Below are positions 58,591-64,000 of a stretch of 64,000 nucleotides of DNA, one piece after another. Below the pieces are notes generated by a model that was not told where the DNA came from, searched no databases, and saw nothing but the letters and a program-made list of their open reading frames with translations. Source of the DNA: Pontibacter russatus. GTDB lineage: Bacteria; Bacteroidota; Bacteroidia; Cytophagales; Hymenobacteraceae. How positions within the stretch are numbered: position 1 is the stretch's first letter; each line of letters opens with the position of its first letter. The translations under genes were made by a program, and so were the position numbers. The stretch is from contig NZ_CP047984.1 of the NCBI RefSeq assembly GCF_009931655.1, positions 4,109,001-4,173,000 on the forward strand, given 5' to 3'.

Positions 58591-58640
58591 TCCAACCACC
58601 CCTGCCCCTCCTTGTCCAAGGAGGGGCAGGGGTGGTTGGA
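58591..58640. terminator. Perfect 23-bp hairpin between comEC and thiL
   Basis: Arms 58591-58613 and 58618-58640 are exact reverse complements around GTCC. The CCACCCCTGCCCCTCCTT stem recalls a C-rich repeat I remember from Cytophagales genomes. No T tract follows, so it is a terminator-like repeat rather than a standard one. Confidence 0.6.
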
Positions 58641-58700
58641 CCCGGTGCAGCTATCAAACCTTCCCAAGCTGACCCTAAAGACTTCTTCCTTCAATTTCCG

Positions 58701-58708
58701 TATCTTTG
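58701..58708 (+). promoter_or_regulatory. -7 box TATCTTTG before thiL
   Basis: Exact TAnnTTTG fit, ending 21 bases before ATG 58730. It argues that thiL begins at that ATG and not further upstream. Confidence 0.65.
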
Positions 58709-58729
58709 CACATCAAAAAAGAGAACATA

Positions 58730-59754
58730 ATGAGCGACTATACCCCCTGAGTGAGTTGGGCGAGTTTGGCCTGATAAAGCGGATAAGCCAGAAGATTGTA
58801 TTGCGGAACACCTCCACCATCAAAGGCATCGGCGACGACGCGGCGGTGCTGGAGCCGCAGGAGAAGCAGATTGTCGTGTCTACGGACATGCTGCTGGAGG
58901 GCGTGCACTTTGACCTCACCTTCTGCCCGCTGAAGCACCTGGGCTATAAGGCGGTGGCTGTGAACGTGTCGGATATAGCGGCTATGAACGCGAAGCCGAC
59001 GCAGATAACCGTGAACGTTGCCCTGGGCGCGCGCTATACCGTCGAAGCCGTGGAAGAGCTGTATGAAGGCATCCGGCTGGCCTGCGAGAGCTACAACGTG
59101 GACCTGGTGGGCGGTGATACTACTTCTTCGAGGGCAGGTTTGGTTATCAGCGTGACGGCTATCGGGGAGGTGGCCAAAGGAGAGGCGGTGCTGCGAAGCG
59201 GGGCGAAGGTGAATGACCTCGTTTGCGTGACCGGCGACCTGGGCGCTGCCTACCTCGGTTTGCAGGTGCTGGAGCGGGAGAAGCAGGCGTTTCTGGCGAA
59301 CCCCGAGATGCAGCCTGAACTGGAGGAAAAGCAGTACATCGTAGGTAGACAGCTGCGCCCGGAGGCACGCATGGACGTGGTATATGAGCTAAAGGAACTG
59401 GGCATCAAACCCACCGCCATGATTGACATTTCGGATGGGCTGGCCTCGGAACTGCTGCACATCTGCAGCCAGTCGGGGGTGGGCGCCACCATCTACAAAG
59501 ACAACCTGCCTGCCGATGCGCAGATGCTGGAGACAGCCGTAGAGTTTAACCTCGACCCAATTACGTGTATCATGAATGGCGGCGAAGATTATGAGCTGCT
59601 TTTCACCATCCCGCTCACCGACTACGACAAAGTGAAGAACCACCCCGACATCACTGTCATCGGCAAGATAACGGAAGCCAGCGAAGGCGTGAACCTGGCC
59701 AACAAGCACGGCCAGTCGTTCCCGCTCAACGCGCAGGGCTGGAAGCATTTTTAA
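58730..59754 (+). CDS. thiL: Thiamine-monophosphate kinase, with an apparent one-base frameshift at its 5' end
   Basis: Phosphorylates thiamine monophosphate to thiamine diphosphate, the last step of cofactor B1 synthesis. Motifs: IKGIGDDAAVLEP (Mg-ATP), VVSTDMLLEGVHFD, AVNVSDIAAMNAKP, VGGDTTSSRAG, VTGDLGAAYLG, MIDISDGLASELLHI and NGGEDYELLFTI, the full set. The main frame has no ATG at its head. ATG 58730 reads MSDYTP and then meets TGA in a run of five C (58743-58747). A sixth C would give MSDYTPLSELGEFGLIKRIS, the family start, and 341 residues. The alternative, TTG 58612, lies inside a hairpin and before the promoter. No other thi gene is adjacent. Confidence 0.88.
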
Positions 59755-60018
59755 AGAAAGGAGTGATCTATATATAACTTGGAAGCTGTTTTAGAACTTA
59801 TTAAACTTGCTTTTTCATAACAGGCATAGAGATAAAAGAGGCCGTTTCCTTACTGCTAGAGGCAGTTTAAGTAACGTTTTAATTTTATATTTCCCTGCTT
59901 GTATAGGGTTTAAAACAGCTTCTGATGGAATATAACGAAAAATCTGCTCAGTTGTGACTTATGGGGCTGGGCAGTTTATATATAAAATTACGCTTCCCTG
60001 CAGCTTTGGCTATATAGG

Positions 60019-60570
60019 CTAGGTCGGCCACTCCCTGGGCAGTTTGGCTTTTTGCGCCTGTATGGGAGCCACCTTGTGGTGAAGCGTCTGCAGGATGTAG
60101 TTCACATCGGCCTCATACTCGATATATAAATCTTCGTGCAGCTTGCCCAGTTTCTGCAGCACAAACAGGGTGCGCTTTACCAGGTAGTCCTGCAGCGTGT
60201 CGGCACGGTAGAGGTGGGCCACAATAAAGGCAAGGTGCTCTTCGAGGTAGCGGCGCAGCAGGAGCAGGGTCAGCTGAATCTCGCCCTCTTTGTCTTTGGT
60301 GTATTTCACGTGCCGGGTGATGTCGCCGTTGAGCGCGCGCATGTCCATCATCAGGTAGCCCGGCGAGTAGGGCTCGTATTTCACCTGCTTCCCGACGGCG
60401 GCGGCCACGGCCTCTCGCCGCTCCTGCAGGGTGTCGCCCTGCTCCACCAACTCAAACTGCAGGCGCTGGCACAGGTCCGGGTCTTTCTTGAGCAGGCGGA
60501 ACAGCAGCTTGTCTTTCTCTGCAGAGGGCAGATGGGAAATGGCTTCCTTGAACTCAGAAGTTAGTTGCAT
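60019..60570 (-). CDS. Conserved hypothetical protein (183 residues)
   Basis: Not recognised. Soluble, helix-rich protein: FKEAISHLPSAEKDKLLFRLLKKDPDLCQRLQFELV, then DTLQERREAVAAAVGKQ, YLMMDMRALNGDITRHVKYTKD and LLLLRRYLEEHLAFIVAHLYRADTLQDYLVKRTLFVLQKLGKLHEDL. The sequence reads like a genuine conserved Cytophagales protein with coiled-coil parts. No signal peptide or membrane span. It stands alone, with a dispersed repeat about 80 bases upstream of its start. Confidence 0.75.
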   Translation of the reverse strand: MQLTSEFKEAISHLPSAEKDKLLFRLLKKDPDLCQRLQFELVEQGDTLQERREAVAAAVGKQVKYEPYSPGYLMMDMRALNGDITRHVKYTKDKEGEIQLTLLLLRRYLEEHLAFIVAHLYRADTLQDYLVKRTLFVLQKLGKLHEDLYIEYEADVNYILQTLHHKVAPIQAQKAKLPREWPT

Positions 60571-60650
60571 AAGGCATTCCAGTTGGCTTTACTGCATCTA
60601 CGGGTTTGCAAAGGAAAGCTTTGTATGGAAGTGAAATTGATTTGAAAACC

Positions 60651-60733
60651 AGACCTCGCGGTGTACGAAGGTCCCGCGAGCGTTTGAACCAAGAGCCCAG
60701 ACGCTCGCAGAAGCTGCGCATGCTGCGAGGTCT
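60651..60733. repeat. Palindromic dispersed repeat, copy 2
   Basis: 83-base inverted repeat AGACCTCGCGGTG...GCGAGGTCT. It is the second, reversed copy of the element at 9748-9847, with a shorter loop and a partly decayed right arm. Together they show a repeat family of this genome. Confidence 0.75.
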
Positions 60734-60863
60734 TTGCCATTTCTCCATATATAGATAGAGGCATTGCGAAGCGGGGCTTGCTGTTTCTCCTCCAGTCAAC
60801 CAAATAGCATGGATAAGATTACTTTTTTATGGTCATTACCCTATATGGCTTCTCTGCCTTAGA

Positions 60864-62108
60864 TTATCTAAACCCAAAAAGCAACGGAAACAAGAAGAGG
60901 ACAACCACGGCCCACAGGCCGTAAAAGGGCAGGAAAAGTGCTATTGTTTTCCCGACTTCGGCCAGGTCTGACTTCCGGGTGAGCGACCTGAAAAGCTGTA
61001 CGGTGATGAAAAGCAAATTTAGCAGGATCAGCAAATTACTGCCCAGCACAGCCAGCCTGTTGGGCGTAACGCCCCATTCCACGATCCGGAACAGAATGGC
61101 CGACAGCGCAATCCCATTAACCACTACCGTTACCGCTGATAACAGGAAGAGCACCCAGGTGGCCGTTATATTCCCGGTTGTTTTGGAGCTTTCTGCCACC
61201 GAAAAGAAAATGATGGCCATCACTCCGATCAGCAGCAGGTTGAAGATGATCAGGAACTCCCGGTCGTTGTATGGGTCTTTACCGGAATAGATGATGGCAA
61301 GCAGGTAGATGACGAGCATGAGCAACACCAGCGGGCTGAAGATGCGGGCTATCACCGGCGAGACTTTGTTTACCAACTGTGGGTTGGCCTGGGTGAGGTA
61401 GGTGCCGACGATGGGTGCCGCGGCCAGCCCGAAAATACCGACATACTGAAAGTACAGCTCCTCGATCTGAAACCCGATCAGCGAGAAGAGCCCGATCGTG
61501 AGCCCCGTCATGATTGCCCCGGAAATCAGGATAAGCGTTGTCATGACCACCAGCTCGCCGTTGTACCTTAAATAATCGAGCCGCCTGTTATAATCATTCA
61601 GGTTGTTACCCGAAAACGCAGTGCCTAAAAGTACCCACAGCAGCAAGGGCAAATGGATGCAGGCCAGTATCAGCGTGTCGCTGGTGGTGGATATGGGCAG
61701 GGCGTTTACATAGAGGAGCGAGACCAGCATCACACCGAAGACGACAGCAATCCGTTTGAGCTGCAAGTTGTTTTTCCAGGCGAAGTAGGCCGTCAGGAGC
61801 GGCAGAAAGATGAAGCCAATGTTTCTGGGGTAAAAAAAATCTTCGTCAATCTGGAAGACCGCCGGTATTTTCGCAATAAAACCGGCGAATAGCGCAGCGA
61901 TTGCGACATATAACAGCTCCCGGCCGGTGCCCCAGTTAATGTCTTCGCTTTCATAATGCAGCCTCTCGTTCCAGCAATCGGCGAGCAAGTTGCCCCTCAG
62001 CTCGGGGTAAAGCGCGCTGAACTCCCGCTTGAAGGGCGCCTTGTTGTTCCGGTATAATTTTTCGAGGTAACCGGGGTCGTTCAGATGGGAAAGTATTTCA
62101 TTTTTCAT
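60864..62108 (-). CDS. Polytopic membrane protein, possibly DUF4153-like
   Basis: 414 residues: a soluble N-terminus of about 65 residues (LNDPGYLEKLYRNNKAPFKREFSALYPEL) and then ten or eleven hydrophobic spans (LLYVAIAALFAGFIAKI, IAVVFGVMLVSLLYV, VMTTLILISGAIMTGLTIGL, LLLIGVMAIIFFSV and so on). The order of spans resembles DUF4153 proteins in my memory; I am unsure. It is the last gene of a run on the minus strand headed by a winged-helix regulator, so it may be controlled with its small neighbours. Role unknown. Confidence 0.72.
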   Translation of the reverse strand: MKNEILSHLNDPGYLEKLYRNNKAPFKREFSALYPELRGNLLADCWNERLHYESEDINWGTGRELLYVAIAALFAGFIAKIPAVFQIDEDFFYPRNIGFIFLPLLTAYFAWKNNLQLKRIAVVFGVMLVSLLYVNALPISTTSDTLILACIHLPLLLWVLLGTAFSGNNLNDYNRRLDYLRYNGELVVMTTLILISGAIMTGLTIGLFSLIGFQIEELYFQYVGIFGLAAAPIVGTYLTQANPQLVNKVSPVIARIFSPLVLLMLVIYLLAIIYSGKDPYNDREFLIIFNLLLIGVMAIIFFSVAESSKTTGNITATWVLFLLSAVTVVVNGIALSAILFRIVEWGVTPNRLAVLGSNLLILLNLLFITVQLFRSLTRKSDLAEVGKTIALFLPFYGLWAVVVLFLFPLLFGFR

Positions 62109-62182
62109 GGCTTGCTTGTTTCGCCTGTGGGAAATTCAGTTCTGATTTTGCTCAACATGGGTTATATATACTCACCTGGATC

Positions 62183-62473
62183 TTACAGCTTGTCAATCAT
62201 ATCCCCCAGGTCACTCACGCCCAACGTGAACATGATAATGACTATGCCCAGCAAGAGTTTTACCACAAGCGGAATCGGGAAACCTGCCTTTTTTCTGAAA
62301 ATGGCATTCGCCGGAGGAAGATAAACCAGGGAAAGCAGCAGGTAAACGATACCGGGAACAGGATGCACCAGGAGAATATTCAGGACACCGATTGTCAACA
62401 CAACCAGGCCGAAAGCCCAGCCGCTGATGCTCCAAACAGTTGGCTTGTTGTGCGTCAACATTTTATTTTCCAT
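62183..62473 (-). CDS. Small membrane protein, paralogue of the 62888-63154 product
   Basis: 96 residues with three hydrophobic spans. After a polar start (MENKMLTHNKPTVWSIS) it shows TIGVLNILLVHPVPGIVYLLLSLVYLPPANAIFRKKAGFPIP, then LLGIVIIMFTLGVSDLGDMIDKL. This aligns along its length with the smaller protein encoded two genes upstream (PxxNxIxRKxAGFxIP and LLGIxII). Function unknown. ATG 62473 is chosen; the longer frame upstream lacks protein-like composition. It lies 71 bases from the preceding gene in the run. Confidence 0.75.
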   Translation of the reverse strand: MENKMLTHNKPTVWSISGWAFGLVVLTIGVLNILLVHPVPGIVYLLLSLVYLPPANAIFRKKAGFPIPLVVKLLLGIVIIMFTLGVSDLGDMIDKL

Positions 62474-62544
62474 GCCTATATAAATTATATATGGATTAAA
62501 CTTCTTCGTAGTTCTCGTCTTTTCGTCAAGGGTGGCTTCCCCCG

Positions 62545-62835
62545 CTAACTCCCGGCAAACGGTGACCCAAAGATGCCGACTGCCAATTCTGCCCAAATGA
62601 GGAAGAGCGCCACCAGCATAACTGCGATGATGCCGATGCGGTAATTCATGTTTCGCACCTTCCGCAATACAAACTCGCATAGGAGGCCGGTACCGAGCAG
62701 CAGGGTGCCCATGACCACGAAATCAGGCAGGTCCCAATTCACTTCGTCTGTAAACAGCATCGCTACCAGCGGAATGAGCAACAGAAGTGCTACGCCGAGC
62801 ACAATACCAGTTAGTCTTTTGTTTTGCATTACCAT
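62545..62835 (-). CDS. Small membrane protein (96 residues)
   Basis: Three hydrophobic spans: LTGIVLGVALLLLIPLVAMLF, FVVMGTLLLGTGLLCEFVL and RIGIIAVMLVALFLIWAELAVGIFG. The middle part resembles small Bacteroidota membrane proteins with no function known. Sits between the two paralogues on the same strand. ATG 62835 or 62829 are both possible; the first gives MVMQNKRLTG. Confidence 0.75.
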   Translation of the reverse strand: MVMQNKRLTGIVLGVALLLLIPLVAMLFTDEVNWDLPDFVVMGTLLLGTGLLCEFVLRKVRNMNYRIGIIAVMLVALFLIWAELAVGIFGSPFAGS

Positions 62836-62887
62836 GATTTCTGATTTTTTAGATGGGTTTGTATATAAATGAGAGGTTATTGGGAGA

Positions 62888-63154
62888 TTATAAGTCATTC
62901 ACCATGAGTTCTATCTTGTCGAACAGCTCGCCCACGCCCATGGCTGCCCAGATGATGAAAATGCCCAGCAGGACCTTCAGGATTCCTATGCGGGGAATTG
63001 AAAAGCCGGCCCTTTTCCTTAGAATGGTGTTAACCGGAAGAAAGTAAATTAAGGAAAGCAGTAGTATAAAGACACCGAAGCCGGGGTCGTTCCCCCAGAA
63101 CGTGTTCACTACTCCAATAGCAAAAAATACCGTTCCAAATAGCCAGCTGATCAT
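62888..63154 (-). CDS. Small membrane protein, paralogue of the 62183-62473 product
   Basis: 88 residues with three hydrophobic spans: WLFGTVFFAIGVVNTFW, FGVFILLLSLIYFLPVNTILRKRAGFSIP and LKVLLGIFIIWAAMGVGELFDKI. It shares the LxLSLxYxxPxNxIxRKxAGFxIP block with its paralogue, so the gene was duplicated locally and the third small gene now lies between the copies. Function unknown. Confidence 0.75.
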   Translation of the reverse strand: MISWLFGTVFFAIGVVNTFWGNDPGFGVFILLLSLIYFLPVNTILRKRAGFSIPRIGILKVLLGIFIIWAAMGVGELFDKIELMVNDL

Positions 63155-63271
63155 GTTCAGCGCTGTAGATCCGTCGTTGCGCGCTGTTTCTTCCTGGGTT
63201 TAATTTTCGTCTTTCATCGTTTTGTATTTAAGTTTTCTAACTATATTCTCAATTCATTTTAGTTGGCTTGA

Positions 63272-63610
63272 TCAATCCCACATCGTGCCGTGCAGCCCTA
63301 AAACAGTACCGAGCCACAGCACCAGCAGGAACACCAGCAGGCTCAGTAGATAAGCGAATGCCGTTCTCCAACCACCCTGGTGGCGCAGAGGATCCATGTT
63401 GTAGTAAAACACGCCGCCCAGCGCGCCGGCTGCCGGAACAAGCAGCAGCGGTTTGATGATCCAGAGCTTTGGCCAGCCTGGGTCCGGCTCTCCGGCTCCA
63501 ACCAGAAAAAATAAGATAAGGATTAAACCGACCGCTGCGCCCTGCAGCATCCGCTTGCCCACGGGAGCCGGGTGAACCGGGTGGTTGGGTGATTCTTTTC
63601 TTTGCGCCAT
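63272..63610 (-). CDS. Small membrane protein (112 residues)
   Basis: A polar N-terminus (MAQRKESPNHPVHPAPVGKR) and three spans: AAVGLILILFFLVGAGE, IIKPLLLVPAAGALGGVFYY and AFAYLLSLLVFLLVLWLGTVLGL. No family recognised; it looks like a real conserved protein. First structural gene after the winged-helix regulator, 82 bases downstream. Confidence 0.75.
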   Translation of the reverse strand: MAQRKESPNHPVHPAPVGKRMLQGAAVGLILILFFLVGAGEPDPGWPKLWIIKPLLLVPAAGALGGVFYYNMDPLRHQGGWRTAFAYLLSLLVFLLVLWLGTVLGLHGTMWD

Positions 63611-63692
63611 GATAATTCTGTCTCAGTTATATAAAGTTTATAGTAGTCTTGTAAAGTACTTTGAATTACAAAGTTCATGTGTAAAAAAATAT

Positions 63693-64000
63693 TCAGGTGT
63701 CTTTCCTGTTGTTCAGAATAAGTTGCTCCAGCGCATCCAGGTGGCTGTTGAAGGCTTCGCGGCCAGCCTCGGTGGCATGGTAAGTGGTGTTGGGCTTGCG
63801 GCCCACAAACTGCTTTTCCACCTGCAGGTACTCGCCTTCCTCCAGCGCGCGCAGGTGGCTGGCCAGGTTCCCATCCGTCAGTTGCAGCGTGTCCTTCAGC
63901 GTGTTGAAATCGACCCGGTCTTCCACCATCAGCACCGACATAATGCCCAGCCGCGCCCTGCTCTCGAAGGCCTTGTTTATATTTTCAAGATAGTCTTTCA
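63693..64000 (-). CDS. Winged-helix transcriptional regulator (5' end outside the window)
   Basis: HTH_34-type (PadR/MarR-like) regulator, cut by the window edge. Seen in the part present: DYLENINKAFESRARLGIMSVLMVEDRVDFNTLKDTLQLTDGNLASHLRALEEGEYLQVEKQFVGRKPNTTYHATEAGREAF, i.e. the recognition helix, the wing and the C-terminal helix. The frame stays open to base 64000, so the true start lies beyond. These proteins usually head operons of small membrane proteins, as here. Confidence 0.85.
   Translation of the reverse strand, partial: KDYLENINKAFESRARLGIMSVLMVEDRVDFNTLKDTLQLTDGNLASHLRALEEGEYLQVEKQFVGRKPNTTYHATEAGREAFNSHLDALEQLILNNRKDT

Noticed and set aside
58612-58729. TTG at 58612 as the start of thiL
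   Set aside because: It lies inside the loop-side arm of a perfect hairpin, before a good -7 box, and the extra residues do not resemble the family; an indel at the C5 run explains the data better.
1-64000. Insertion sequences, prophage or integrative element
   Set aside because: I found no transposase, integrase, phage structural or conjugation gene, and no long flanking direct repeats; only short palindromic repeats are present.

Overview
The window looks like a chromosomal segment of a Bacteroidota bacterium, most likely an aerobic member of the Cytophagales (Hymenobacteraceae, Pontibacter-like). The evidence is the protein families (T9SS C-terminal sorting domain, NIPSNAP, META and LEA2-type secreted proteins, many lipoproteins), TAnnTTTG promoter boxes upstream of several genes, little use of strong Shine-Dalgarno sites, and moderately high G+C. 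I see no phage, plasmid, insertion sequence, rRNA operon or CRISPR array. The one RNA gene I can support is a tRNA-Leu (anticodon CAA). One trait runs through the whole window: TATATA/ATATAT steps are very frequent, both between genes and inside them.

Layout. 0-6 kb: pncB (frameshifted), a DUF6687-like protein, a tandem universal stress protein, and two lipoproteins sharing a Cys/His module, one of them with a nuclease domain. 6-11 kb: sbcC and sbcD with a palindromic dispersed repeat between them. 11-16 kb: rhodanese lipoprotein with an ArsR regulator, PhoD-like phosphatase, catalase. 16-20 kb: a disordered Arg/Tyr-rich protein, a META lipoprotein, a helix-turn-helix regulator with a likely operator, small unknowns and an acetyltransferase. 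20-32 kb: Bcr/CflA efflux pump, gluconate kinase and permease, a Tat-exported GMC oxidoreductase pair, small genes, NIPSNAP protein, sugar isomerase-like TIM barrel and a TolB-like propeller. 32-44 kb: a six-domain LEA2 protein, Dcp peptidase, GAF protein, DUF4168 protein, GH30 glycosidase, a pseudouridine synthase, a lipoprotein with a porin-like barrel, and an aldo/keto reductase. 44-50 kb: a 1013-residue secreted protein with malectin-like and T9SS domains, then two AT-rich gene-poor stretches around one lipoprotein gene. 50-60 kb: PAS histidine kinase with its receiver, tRNA-Leu, hscB, a monooxygenase-fold protein, SAM hydrolase (frameshifted), phoH, acetyltransferase, comEC and thiL (apparent 5' frameshift). 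60-64 kb: a conserved unknown, then a run of small membrane proteins behind a winged-helix regulator that leaves the window.

How the genes fit together. The 21.6-32.4 kb and 39.4-47.5 kb regions read as uptake and oxidation of sugars: gluconate kinase and symporter, an exported flavin oxidoreductase with its subunit 3, a Tat-exported sugar isomerase-like protein, GH30 and the T9SS protein. The rest is housekeeping (NAD, thiamine, Fe-S and DNA repair) and stress defence (catalase, Usp, LEA2, disordered protein).

The most consequential observation concerns sequence integrity. Three conserved genes (pncB, SAM hydrolase, thiL) each lack exactly one base at a G or C homopolymer, which points to either sequencing undercalls or true tract slippage.
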